Source: Streptomyces iconiensis (GTDB taxonomy: Bacteria > Actinomycetota > Actinomycetes > Streptomycetales > Streptomycetaceae). From it: a stretch of 64,000 bases of DNA. The position numbers and the translations under genes are program-made. The stretch covers positions 1 through 64,000 of the forward strand of contig NZ_JANCPR020000019.1 in the NCBI RefSeq assembly GCF_028657195.3. The letters are read 5' to 3'. A model generated the notes under the pieces. It was not told the DNA's origin. It saw nothing but the letters and a program-made list of their open reading frames with translations, and ran no database searches. Of this stretch, positions 53,750 through 62,021 are shown one piece after another. Every line of letters begins with the position of its first letter. The stretch's first letter is position 1.

Positions 53750-54963
53750 GCGCCGACCACGCCGGGGTCCTGGCCGACGCCACCACCCCGATCATGGCGG
53801 CGGTCGACAGCTGGTCCGACAGGCTCGTCCAGCTCAGCCACAGCCTCCACAGAGAGCCGGAGACCGCGTTCGAGGAGCACCGGTCCTGCGCGAAGATCGT
53901 CGAGCTTGTCACGGCCGCCGGATTCGCTGTCGAGCGCGGAGTCGGCGGCCTGGACACCGCGTTCACCGCCACGCGCGGCACCGGTGAGCTGACCCTCGGC
54001 TTGTGCGCCGAATACGACGCGCTCCCCGGGATCGGGCACGCATGCGGGCACAACGTCAACGGCGCCGCCGCGGCCGGCGCCGCGCTGGCCCTGGCCACCA
54101 TGGCCGACGAACTGGGCATCCGCGTCAAGCTCATCGGCACGCCCGCCGAGGAGTCCGGCGGTGGCAAGGCGATTCTGCTGCGGGCCGGAGTCTTCGACGA
54201 CGTCGCCGCGGCGATGATGGCCCATGCCGACGGGCAGGACACGGTCGAGGGCTCCTCGCTGGCGCTGACCCAGTGGACCGTGGACTACACCGGCCGCTCT
54301 TCCCACGCCGCGACCGCGCCGTGGGAGGGCGCGAACGCCCTCGACGCCGTGTCCGTCGCCTACCACGCGATCGGCCTGCTGCGGCAGCAGCTTGAGCCGG
54401 GATCGGTGGTCTCCTTCGCCGTCACCGAAGGGGGCAGCGCACCAAACGTCATCCCCGCGCACACCCGGGCGGCGGTGGAGGTCCGCGCCCCGTCGGTGCC
54501 CCAGCTCCACCGCACCCTGGCCCGGGTCCGCGCCTGCCTCGAAGCCGGCGCGCTCGCCACAGCGACGAGCGTGGAAATCACCGCAGCCGCCGAGGAGTTC
54601 GCCGACCTCCGGCAGGACCGAAGCATGACCCAGGCGTACGTCAGAGCGCTCAAGGCCCTCGGCCGGACCCCGGTGTCACGCGCGGGTGAACACATCGCCT
54701 CGACCGACATGGGCAACGTCTCGCAGGTCCTCCCGTCCATCCACCCGACCATCGGCTACGACGTCAGCGACGCCGCTCACCACACCGCCGAGTTCACCGA
54801 ACACGGAACATCGCCCTCCGCCGATACCGCCGTACTCGACGCAGCCGCAGCGATGGCCCTCGTCGGCGCGGAACTCGCGCGCGACCCAGGGCAACGGACC
54901 CGGCTGCTGCACGGAGTGAGGGAACGGCCCCCGGCGCGCGGAGATGCGCGGGAACCCACATGA
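53746..54963 (+). CDS. M20 family metallopeptidase / aminoacyl amidohydrolase (AbgB-like)
   Basis: This 405-residue protein has the M20D-type motifs LHREPETAFEE, the metal sites in GHACGHNVNG and PAEESGGGK, and the dimerisation-domain SSHAA. Relatives cleave N-acyl amino acids, indole-amino-acid conjugates, dipeptides or p-aminobenzoyl-glutamate. The ATGA overlap with the MFS gene shows coupled translation. The last 20 residues are Arg/Pro-rich and outside the family. Confidence 0.92.
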   Translation: MSADHAGVLADATTPIMAAVDSWSDRLVQLSHSLHREPETAFEEHRSCAKIVELVTAAGFAVERGVGGLDTAFTATRGTGELTLGLCAEYDALPGIGHACGHNVNGAAAAGAALALATMADELGIRVKLIGTPAEESGGGKAILLRAGVFDDVAAAMMAHADGQDTVEGSSLALTQWTVDYTGRSSHAATAPWEGANALDAVSVAYHAIGLLRQQLEPGSVVSFAVTEGGSAPNVIPAHTRAAVEVRAPSVPQLHRTLARVRACLEAGALATATSVEITAAAEEFADLRQDRSMTQAYVRALKALGRTPVSRAGEHIASTDMGNVSQVLPSIHPTIGYDVSDAAHHTAEFTEHGTSPSADTAVLDAAAAMALVGAELARDPGQRTRLLHGVRERPPARGDAREPT

Positions 54964-55218
54964 AGGGCAGGCGCGGAGCAACTGCCCCACCACACCGCCG
55001 CGAACAGGGTCGTCGGGCCGCAACGGGCGGCTGAGTGACATGCGGGTACCAGCACGCAACCCACCGTTCGCACGGCGCTGACCTCCGCGACCGCCGCTAC
55101 AGCCCGTCCCCCGCGACCAACCTCCGCGGCCCAACGGCGGCGGGCCGGCTGGGGGTTGGTGTGCGGCTGGTCGCGCGAGGGGTGGGCTGCGGGCAGGTGT
55201 CCTTGCCATCATTGTTCG

Positions 55219-55725
55219 GTGGACGATGACCAGCGCATACACCCCTCCAAAGTGGCCGACGACCGTGCGTCGCTCACCTCGTTCCTCGACTACCAGCGGG
55301 ACACCCTGGCCATGAAGTGCCGGGGGCTGACCGGCGGGCAGCTGAAGCAGCAGGCGGTCGAGACCACGGGGCTCACACTGCTGGGCCTGGTACGCCACGC
55401 TGCCTCCGTCGAGCGAAGCTGGTTCCGCTTCGCCCTGAACGCCGAGGACGTCAAGCCCTTGTGGCCCGACCAGGCCGGCGGCACGGCCGCCGAGTTCGAC
55501 GTCGAGGACGCCGACGTGGACGAGGCGTTCGCAGCCTGGCGCCAGGAGTGCGCCCGCGCCCGTACCGTCGCTGGTTCCTTCGCTTCCCTGGACGACACCG
55601 TCGACTGCGGCGGCGTGACCCTCTCACCCCGCTACGTCCTCACCCACATGATCGAGGAGTACGCGCGCCACAACGGCCACGCCGACCTCCTGCGCGAAGC
55701 GATCGACGGAGCCACCGGCGAATAA
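55219..55725 (+). CDS. DinB/DUF664 family protein
   Basis: This 168-residue four-helix-bundle protein has LTSFLDYQRDTLAMKCRGL at the start, the metal-binding His in LLGLVRHAASVE and the late HMIEEYARHNGHADLLREA with the other two His. This is typical of the DinB/mycothiol-dependent S-transferase-like family of actinobacteria. The start is GTG at 55219. It probably handles thiol conjugation or another metal-dependent step, but the substrate is unknown. Confidence 0.9.
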   Translation: MDDDQRIHPSKVADDRASLTSFLDYQRDTLAMKCRGLTGGQLKQQAVETTGLTLLGLVRHAASVERSWFRFALNAEDVKPLWPDQAGGTAAEFDVEDADVDEAFAAWRQECARARTVAGSFASLDDTVDCGGVTLSPRYVLTHMIEEYARHNGHADLLREAIDGATGE

Positions 55726-55998
55726 ACGTCGTTCGGCCAATGACCGTGTCCCTCCGCCAGCACGCCGCCACCGCCTCCCAGCAGGGCCCGGTGTCCGCCA
55801 GCGGCGGCATCCAGGGGCCGTCCTTTGCACACCGGGCCCGCGCCCTCCCTCCGTAAGGCGGCCACCAGCACGCCCAATGACTGAGAGTTACCCTCGGCCG
55901 TCGGTCAATCGACCGCATGAGTGACCTTTTCATTCGGAATCACCATTGCGATCACCCAGCATGAGCGGTCCATGAATCCCTATGTCTACATGTGCACC
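55726..55998. other. Intergenic region upstream of the DUF11 gene
   Basis: No gene seen. The last 100 bases turn less GC-rich and probably carry the promoter of the DUF11-sortase operon. No clear -35/-10 pair can be fixed. Confidence 0.4.
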
Positions 55999-57093
55999 AT
56001 GAGCAAACGAATGGGCTTGTCCAGCCCCATGTCCCTGGCATTTTCGACGGGCGCGCTATTGGCGATCGGTGGTGCGCCGGCAGCCGCGGTAGGCGACAGC
56101 GGCGGCAGCCTCCAGATGTCGAAGGAACTCTCCCTCAAAACCGTGGGAGCCGAGGACCGGCTCCAGTACACCCTCAAGATCAACAACCCGACCAACAGGG
56201 CCTTGTCCGACGTCCATGTCGAAGACAACCTCGGTAACGTCGCCGACGACGCCCGGCTCCTCAGCGGCCCCAGCAGCACGACCGGCACGGCGTCCGTGCG
56301 GGGCAGCGCCCTCGCCTGGGACGGCGATCTCGCGCCCGGCTCGGGCGCCACCATCACATACACGCTCACGCCCAAGCCGGACAAGGGCGTCTACGGCAAC
56401 GCCGCGACCGTCACCTACGGCGGCAAGACGTCCAGCGTCTGCCGCAGCACCTACGACACGACCGAGGACGCACAGACGCTGGGCTCCGCTGAAGCGCAAC
56501 TCGGCGTGTCAAGCTGCTCCGTTGCGCTGCCGATCGGCGCGTCCGCCGGCACCTCCCTCGACGGCGACCCGCAGACGAGCTCGTCCGGCTTGGCCTCCGG
56601 AGCCTCTGGGAGCGCAGGGAACACCGGGACCTCCGGGACCTCCGGAAACTCCGGGACCTCCGGGACCTCCGGGACCTCCGGGACCTCCGGGACCTCCGGG
56701 AACGCCGGAGGCACCGGGACCTCCGGGAACTCCGGAAACTCTGGGAACGCCGGAGGCACCGGAACCTCCGGGAACGCCGGGAGCGCCGGAACCCCCGGGA
56801 GCAACAGAACCACCGGGTCGCCCGATGGGGCCGGCACCGGGAGAGCCGCGTCGCCCAAGTCCGCACGGCCCCCCGACTCGTGCCGCACTCCCTCGGGAGC
56901 GCCGTGCGTCTCCGCCCCGCACGCGGGCGGCGGCGGCCGTGCTGTGGAGCTCGCGGCACGTGGCACGGCGCCCAGCGGACCCAACGCCGAATCCGGGTCC
57001 GCGGTGCCGTATGCGGTCGGCTCGGCAAGCGCCGTGGCGCTCGCCGGGCTCGTCCTTGGTGCACGGGCCGTGAAGCGCAGGCGCGAAATTTAG
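55999..57093 (+). CDS. Secreted DUF11-type surface protein with Gly-Thr-Ser repeats and C-terminal anchor
   Basis: From ATG at 55999 the product is about 364 residues (upstream starts at 55972 and 55921 are possible). It has a Sec signal (MSKRMG, hydrophobic core, cleavage near APAAA) and a DUF11-like immunoglobulin fold (LQYTLKINNPTNRALSDVHV, YTLTPKPDKGVYGNAATVTY) at residues 45-145. Next come a long GTSG/GNSG repeat, a Pro/Arg-rich linker and a C-terminal hydrophobic helix ending in KRRREI. This is the layout of a wall-anchored protein, but no LPxTG-like motif is seen before the helix. A sortase gene follows after 10 bases, so it is the likely substrate. Confidence 0.85.
   Translation: MSKRMGLSSPMSLAFSTGALLAIGGAPAAAVGDSGGSLQMSKELSLKTVGAEDRLQYTLKINNPTNRALSDVHVEDNLGNVADDARLLSGPSSTTGTASVRGSALAWDGDLAPGSGATITYTLTPKPDKGVYGNAATVTYGGKTSSVCRSTYDTTEDAQTLGSAEAQLGVSSCSVALPIGASAGTSLDGDPQTSSSGLASGASGSAGNTGTSGTSGNSGTSGTSGTSGTSGTSGNAGGTGTSGNSGNSGNAGGTGTSGNAGSAGTPGSNRTTGSPDGAGTGRAASPKSARPPDSCRTPSGAPCVSAPHAGGGGRAVELAARGTAPSGPNAESGSAVPYAVGSASAVALAGLVLGARAVKRRREI
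56619..56810 (+). repeat. 9-bp tandem repeat tract encoding GTSG/GNSG
   Basis: Units of GGGACCTCC and close variants (GGAAACTCC, GGGAACGCC) run head to tail about 20 times, encoding Gly-Thr-Ser and Gly-Asn-Ser/Ala triplets of the wall-spanning stalk. Such tracts can change length by slippage in steps of 3 residues. In other frames they give collagen-like Gly-Pro-Pro, a shadow. Confidence 0.85.
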
Positions 57094-57103
57094 CGAGCAC
57101 ACC

Positions 57104-57778
57104 GTGAACAGCACATGCAACGAGGGTGGCCGCCCACGCGGCCGTCCGGTCAAAGGGCCCAGTCGGGCCGTGCGGCTGTTCCGCACACTGTGCGCCGTAT
57201 GCCTGATCGCCACGGCGGCCATCTTCGTTCCCCCCTTGATGCCCGACGCCTCCGACAACGACGCACAGCGGGCCTCGGCTGATGCGAAGGTGACGGCTGC
57301 CCCCATGTCTCCCTCACATCCGCTGCGAGTGAAAGCGGCAGACATCGGTGTCGACGCCAAGGTGGTGCAGCTGGGACGCACCCCTGACGGGTCCATCGGC
57401 ACGCCGCCGAAGAGTCAGCGCAACCTGGTCGGCTGGTATCGCGGCAGCGTCACGCCGGGCGAGCGGGGTTCGGCCGCCCTCGTAGGCCATGTCGACTCGG
57501 ACAAGCAGCGGGCGGTGTTCTTCCGTCTCAGCGAGTTGAGGGCCGGGCACAAGATCTCGGTACGGCGAGCGGACGGCAGCACCGCGCAATTCACAGTGGA
57601 CACACGCAAATTCGTAGAGGCGAAGAACTTTCCCTACTGGCACGTCCTGAGCCGGAAAGGAGGTCCCGGCCTGTGGCTCATCACCTGTGCACCGCCGTTC
57701 GACAAGAAGACCAAGACGTATAAGACAACGCTGCTCGTCCACGGAAATCTCACCGAGACCGAGCGAGCAGCCAGTTGA
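57104..57778 (+). CDS. Class E/F-like sortase, active-site Arg apparently replaced
   Basis: This 224-residue protein has an N-terminal membrane anchor (about residues 26-44) and a sortase fold: catalytic His129 in LVGHVDS and Cys195 in LITCAPPFD. Sortases need an Arg after the Cys; between Cys195 and residue 220 there is none, only Lys201, 202, 204 and 207. GTG at 57104 is 10 bases after the DUF11 stop, so the genes are co-transcribed. It presumably attaches the DUF11 protein to the wall, perhaps with altered activity. The absence of LPxTG in the partner fits a non-canonical class. Confidence 0.82.
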   Translation: MNSTCNEGGRPRGRPVKGPSRAVRLFRTLCAVCLIATAAIFVPPLMPDASDNDAQRASADAKVTAAPMSPSHPLRVKAADIGVDAKVVQLGRTPDGSIGTPPKSQRNLVGWYRGSVTPGERGSAALVGHVDSDKQRAVFFRLSELRAGHKISVRRADGSTAQFTVDTRKFVEAKNFPYWHVLSRKGGPGLWLITCAPPFDKKTKTYKTTLLVHGNLTETERAAS

Positions 57779-58180
57779 CGGCGGACCCGAAGGTCCTGGG
57801 TCCACCGTGCGCGTCCGGGCCGTGGAGCGCCCTGAACGGAAGGTGCCTGCCGGGACCAGGTTGACGGGAGCTCCCCAGGCTCCCAGCAGCCCCGGCCGGC
57901 AAGGAGCCGCCACCGCACCACGGCCCGTGACGCGGCTGGAGCCGACGGAAGTCCAGGCTTCAGCATCCTCTCGGGCGCCGAACTCACCGTCACCGCCGCC
58001 CTGTTGGCCGACGCCGACGGCGTCGCCCCTGAGGCGTCGCCGCGGGGTCCGGCGTCGCTGCCCTGTACGCACGGCCGCGGCGGGGACGCCGCCGGCCGCA
58101 CCGGGCCGCCGGTGACTGGGCAGCCGCGTCTGCCTGGCCCTGGGGAGCGCACTTGGGAACGCCGGGCGCCACGCCGGTCA
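57779..58180. other. Intergenic stretch between convergent genes
   Basis: No gene. A short GGACCC/GGGTCC hairpin (57783-57803) just after the sortase stop may terminate transcription. The rest is unremarkable. Confidence 0.5.
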
Positions 58181-59053
58181 TCAGTTGGCCCGCGCCTCAT
58201 ATGGACGGTCCGGCAGGGGCGAGAGGGGAACGCAGTGTGTGGTGTCCGCGGGCACACCGGTGTGTGCCACCCCGTCGTCGTCGCGGTAGCGCCATGCGAA
58301 CGGCACCCCTTGTGCCGTCATCACATCGGGGCCGTTCATGAGTTGGAAGTGCAGGTGCGGCTCGGATGAGTTTCCGGAGTTGCCGCATTCGGCGATCTGC
58401 TGGCCCGCTGACACCCGGTCGCCCACGGCCACCTCCAGCGACCCGCGCCGCAGGTGTGCGAAGGCCGCGTACACGCCGTCGCCGAGGTTCAGGACAATGT
58501 GATTCCCGAGCAAGTGGCTCGGCCAGCCGAGACCGCGGATGAAGCCCTCCAGGTAGAGGAAGAGGAAGGCGGGGAGCGACATGCGCGACAGGTGGTCCCG
58601 CTGTCCTCCCGCGGTCGCGACGACGACTCCGTCGGCGGGGGCGAGCAGCGGCCTGCCGAACGTGGGGTAGCGGCGAGGGCTCCGGGCGAGTGGCCAAAGC
58701 CAGCGGAAGGGCGGGGCCTGCGATGTGACTCCTTGGCCGCTTCCCCCTCCTTCGGGTACGTATTTCAGGTCGATGGCGTACGTCTGTGCGTGGCTGTGCG
58801 TGTGACTGGGAACCTTCGTCGCCGGGCCGTTGAGCGCCAGCCAGCGCCCCGTGACTGGGGCCCGGAGCAGCAGCGGCTCGCGCCCCGGGGGCGGGCGCTG
58901 TTCGCGGATCAGTGTCACGCGCATGACCCGTCCGGCGATCAGCAGCGCCACACCGGTGTACCAGAGCGGGCCGATCCCTTGCACATTCACCACAATGCAC
59001 ACGGCGCCGGCGGCGAACACCAGGCCGTAGCGCTTCCACAGATTCACGAGCAT
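58181..59053 (-). CDS. Membrane-anchored M23 family peptidase
   Basis: From ATG at 59053, with AAAAGG upstream, the product is about 290 residues. Two N-terminal hydrophobic segments (residues 10-45) anchor it. The M23 domain has His/Asp ligands in HSHAQTYAIDL and GDGVYAAFAHL, and the final HLHFQL. M23 enzymes cut peptidoglycan cross-bridges; the extracellular location fits a wall role next to the sortase operon. An aromatic insert (FRWLWPLARSP) between the metal motifs is unusual. Confidence 0.88.
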   Translation of the reverse strand: MLVNLWKRYGLVFAAGAVCIVVNVQGIGPLWYTGVALLIAGRVMRVTLIREQRPPPGREPLLLRAPVTGRWLALNGPATKVPSHTHSHAQTYAIDLKYVPEGGGSGQGVTSQAPPFRWLWPLARSPRRYPTFGRPLLAPADGVVVATAGGQRDHLSRMSLPAFLFLYLEGFIRGLGWPSHLLGNHIVLNLGDGVYAAFAHLRRGSLEVAVGDRVSAGQQIAECGNSGNSSEPHLHFQLMNGPDVMTAQGVPFAWRYRDDDGVAHTGVPADTTHCVPLSPLPDRPYEARAN

Positions 59054-59363
59054 GTGCACCTTTTCGCAGGTGTGTCAGTTCGAGCGGTGTCCGCATCCTG
59101 ACATGGCGGAACGGAGGTGCCGGCGTGGCCACCGTCACGAGGCTCCGACGGGGGCCAACTGCTGGCCGGCCAGCCGTCGGTAGGTGACGTCACCCTCCAT
59201 CAGCTCCAATTGGCTGCCCACAGGACACGGTCCGGACGTACCGCAGTCCATGTTCCGACGGGTACAACTCGCGGTATGCCGGGACTCATGGAGCCTCGGC
59301 CCATGTCCACATGCCCTCTTGAGAAGTCATCCGGGGCGGACGATCCCCACCACGCCCAACGGC
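59054..59363. other. Intergenic stretch with no supported gene
   Basis: About 310 bases lie between the M23 gene's start and the conservon P450's end, both on the minus strand. They should contain the M23 promoter; no clear motif is visible. Confidence 0.45.
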
Positions 59364-60650
59364 CTACCGGCCCACATGAGATGACCCCTGAGGCGGAAAG
59401 CTGACCAGTAGGCGATCGAGCCGGGTCTCCCATGTGGAGGCCGTGTCCGAGAGTTCGGCGGGGTCGACGGCCAGGCGGAGGCCGGGAAGGCGGTGGATCA
59501 GCACCTCCACGGCCGTCTCGATGATGGCCTGCCCGACGCCCTGCCCGGGGCATTCGTGGGGACCGCTGCTGAACGCCAGGTGGGCTTGGTTGCCGCGTAC
59601 GGCGGTGCCCGTGTGGGGGCGGATCTCCGGGTCCAGGTTTCCCGGAGCCAGGCCGAGGACGAGCAGGTCGCCGGCCTTGACGTGCTGGCCGCCCAATTCG
59701 CAGTCGGCGGTCGCGAACCGGCCGGGAAGCACGGCCAACGGCGGCGCGTTCCACATCACTTCTTCAACGATCGCCGCGGTGGTCATCTGTCCGCTCACCA
59801 GGTCGGCGAGGCGGGAGCTGTCGCTGAGGATCATCTGGAACACACGCGCCAGGAGGTTGCTGGTGGTGGTGTGTGCGGCGAGGAGCACGAGGCGCAGGTG
59901 GTTGTGGACCTCCTCGTGCTCCAGAGAGGCGGGATGCTGGATCAGTCCCGAGGTGAAGTCCGGGCCTGGTTCGGCGCGTTTGTGCGACGTGAGGTCAGCG
60001 AGCACCCGCGTGATCCGCTCGTTGTGCACGATGGCGTCCTCGCCGCCCTTCATCACCTGGGCGCAGGACGCCACCAAGTGTTCACCGTCCGTCTCCGGGA
60101 GGCCGAAGAGCCGCGTCAGTACGAGCATCGGCAGGTGCTCGGAGTACTGGATGACCAGATCGGCGTGCCCGGTGTCCGCGAAGGCGTCGATCTGCCTGTG
60201 GGCGAAGTGGACGACGTGGCGGCGTATGCCGCGGTTGACCACGGTCTCCATGGTGTCGGTGACCGCTCTGCGCAGCCGCTGATGGGGTTCTCCGTCCTGC
60301 GAGAGGCAGTCGGGGCGCCACCCCAGCATCGGAATGAGTGGCGAGGTCTCCTCGATCCGCCCCTCCTTCCAGTCCCGCCATGTGCGCGAGTCCCGGCTGA
60401 ACTGGCTGGGGTTGTCCAGCGCCCGCCGGTTCTCCCGGTAACCGAGCACCAGCCAGGCGGGCACGTCGCCCTCCAGCAGTACGGGCGCCACCGGCCCGTA
60501 CTGTTTTCGCAGCCGGGAGTAGGTTCCGTACGGGTCGACCGTGGACTCCGCCGCGTACAGCCTCGTCGTGGCGCCTGCGGGCCGCACGGGACAGCCCGCA
60601 GGCGGGTTCGGTGCGTCCAGGTGCGGGCTGTCGGAGGACTGGGGGTTCAT
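59364..60650 (-). CDS. cvnE: Conservon cytochrome P450, EXXR motif absent (CvnE-like)
   Basis: This is a 428-residue P450. The heme loop FSSGPHECPG has the thiolate ligand Cys367. The I-helix reads LAAHTTT, without the usual acidic residue, and the K-helix, normally ExxR, reads EEVMW: the Arg is Trp. Lack of EXXR is the known mark of the CYP157 family, which is found in conservons. The gene starts with an ATGA overlap with cvnD and is the last gene of the five-gene operon. Catalysis is possible despite the missing Arg, but the substrate is unknown. Confidence 0.92.
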   Translation of the reverse strand: MNPQSSDSPHLDAPNPPAGCPVRPAGATTRLYAAESTVDPYGTYSRLRKQYGPVAPVLLEGDVPAWLVLGYRENRRALDNPSQFSRDSRTWRDWKEGRIEETSPLIPMLGWRPDCLSQDGEPHQRLRRAVTDTMETVVNRGIRRHVVHFAHRQIDAFADTGHADLVIQYSEHLPMLVLTRLFGLPETDGEHLVASCAQVMKGGEDAIVHNERITRVLADLTSHKRAEPGPDFTSGLIQHPASLEHEEVHNHLRLVLLAAHTTTSNLLARVFQMILSDSSRLADLVSGQMTTAAIVEEVMWNAPPLAVLPGRFATADCELGGQHVKAGDLLVLGLAPGNLDPEIRPHTGTAVRGNQAHLAFSSGPHECPGQGVGQAIIETAVEVLIHRLPGLRLAVDPAELSDTASTWETRLDRLLVSFPPQGSSHVGR

Positions 60651-61267
60651 CGGGACTCCAATGCGGCAACAGACCGTTCCTTGATGTGGCGGACGAGCGC
60701 GATCAGCACATCGCGGCTCGATACCCGGTCGCGTGCGTCGCAGGTGACGATCGGCGTGTGCGGGGAGACGGCAAGAGCCTCCCGTACCTCATCGACGGGG
60801 TGGTTGCGGGCGTCGGGGAAGACGTTGAGGGCGATGACGAACGGCACCTCCAGCCTCTCCATCTCCTCGATGGCCCGGAAGCTGGATCGCAGCCGCCGGG
60901 TGTCCACCAGGACGACCGCGCCGAGGGCGCCCTTGAACAGGCCGTTCCACAGAAACCAGAACCGCTCCTGCCCCGGCGTACCGAACAGGTACAGCACCAG
61001 CTGCTCGTTGAGGCTGATCCGGCCGAAGTCGAGGCTGACGGTGGTGCTCTTCTTGTCCGCGACGCCCACCAGGTCGTCGACGCCGACGCTGGCCTGCGTG
61101 AGGGTTTCCTCAGTGGTGAGCGGCACGATTTCGCTGACCGAGCCGACCATGGTCGTCTTCCCCGTGCCGAAACCGCCGGCGACCATCACTTTGACCGACC
61201 GGCTTCCCGCGTGCAGCGCTTCCGCCCGTTGCGGAAATGCCGGCTGGTCAAAGCCGTTGAAGTCCAC
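60647..61267 (-). CDS. cvnD: Conservon ATP/GTP-binding protein (CvnD-like small GTPase)
   Basis: This 206-residue P-loop protein has G1 GGFGTGKTT, a switch region SLDFGR, G3-like FGTPGQE and N-terminal basic residues after a short tail. It belongs to the Ras-like bacterial GTPases of conservons, which interact with CvnB/CvnC and the sensor. GTG at 61267 has GAGGAGGT upstream and overlaps the end of cvnC by 20 bases. Co-translated with cvnE. Confidence 0.92.
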   Translation of the reverse strand: MDFNGFDQPAFPQRAEALHAGSRSVKVMVAGGFGTGKTTMVGSVSEIVPLTTEETLTQASVGVDDLVGVADKKSTTVSLDFGRISLNEQLVLYLFGTPGQERFWFLWNGLFKGALGAVVLVDTRRLRSSFRAIEEMERLEVPFVIALNVFPDARNHPVDEVREALAVSPHTPIVTCDARDRVSSRDVLIALVRHIKERSVAALESR

Positions 61268-61616
61268 TGAGTACCTCCTCAAGAAGCGCGAGGTCGGGCC
61301 CGCGGTCGCCCGTACCCGCGACGGGATCACGGGCTTCCACCTGGCCTGTGTGCAGCAGGTCGGCCAGCAGCACCGAGAGAATGTTGAAGGGCAGCCCGAG
61401 GTGCGCGCCCAGTTCGGCCACCGACAGCGGGTCACGGGACCACCGGAGGATCGCGTCGTGCTCGGGCTGGGTCCCCGGTGCCGGTGCGGAGCGGGCGACG
61501 ATGAGGGTGGCCACATCGAGGGTCGCCGCTTTCGTGGCGGGCGCGCAGCGGCCACCTGTGAGGACGTAGTAGCGCTCCAGTCCGGTCCGGCCCGGGCCCC
61601 GCTGCGGCCCGGTCAT
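61248..61616 (-). CDS. cvnC: Conservon DUF742 protein (CvnC-like)
   Basis: This 122-residue DUF742 protein has the early RYYVLTGGRC and a winged-helix-like body (LSVAELGAHLGLPFNILSVL) followed by LLHTGQVEARDP. Its ATG overlaps the cvnB stop (ATGA). It acts as a partner of the other Cvn proteins; the precise role is unknown. Confidence 0.93.
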   Translation of the reverse strand: MTGPQRGPGRTGLERYYVLTGGRCAPATKAATLDVATLIVARSAPAPGTQPEHDAILRWSRDPLSVAELGAHLGLPFNILSVLLADLLHTGQVEARDPVAGTGDRGPDLALLEEVLSGLQRL

Positions 61617-62017
61617 CCAGGCTGCTCCTGCCGCGGAACGGTTCCGAGGAGGTCGCCCATCCTGCGGGCGCAGTCCCTCATCTGGTGCCCCAGCAGGCCC
61701 TGATCGAGGCCCTTCCTGGCCAGCACGCCCAGATACGTCTCGGTGCCGGCGCGTACGACGAAGAGATGTCCGCCGTCGACCTCGATGCCTGCGAGCCGTA
61801 GCTGGCCCTTCTCCTTGGGGAACTGTTCGGCGACGGGCTGGGCCAGTGACTGCAGGCCCGCGACGATGGCGGCGAAGCGGTCGGCGTCGTCGGGGTCCGC
61901 ATCGTAGGAGGTGATGGCCTTTCCGTCGGAGGAGGCCACCAGTGCGAAGCGGATCTCCGGGATGCTCTCCGCCAGCTCCCGGAGCGCCCAGCTCAAGTCG
62001 GTCTGGTGCTGCGTCAT
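61613..62017 (-). CDS. cvnB: Conservon roadblock/LC7 protein (CvnB-like)
   Basis: This protein of about 134 residues has the roadblock fold: LSWALRELAESIPEIRFALVASSDGKAI at the start, then DRFAAIVAGLQSLA and LFVVRAGTETYLGVLA. ATG at 62017 is favoured; GTG at 62029 would overlap cvnA. Roadblock proteins act as GTPase-activating or scaffolding partners for the CvnD GTPase. Translation is coupled to cvnC by ATGA. Confidence 0.93.
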   Translation of the reverse strand: MTQHQTDLSWALRELAESIPEIRFALVASSDGKAITSYDADPDDADRFAAIVAGLQSLAQPVAEQFPKEKGQLRLAGIEVDGGHLFVVRAGTETYLGVLARKGLDQGLLGHQMRDCARRMGDLLGTVPRQEQPG

Positions 62018-62021
62018 GTGG

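Noticed and set aside
56216..57402. Long collagen-like Gly-Pro-Pro frames on both strands over the DUF11 gene
   Set aside because: They are other-frame readings of the 9-bp repeat tract; the DUF11 frame has a signal peptide, a recognised domain, a membrane tail and a co-transcribed sortase.
59493..61703. Long plus-strand frame (736 residues) across the conservon
   Set aside because: Antisense shadow of cvnE, cvnD and cvnC, which form a recognised operon.
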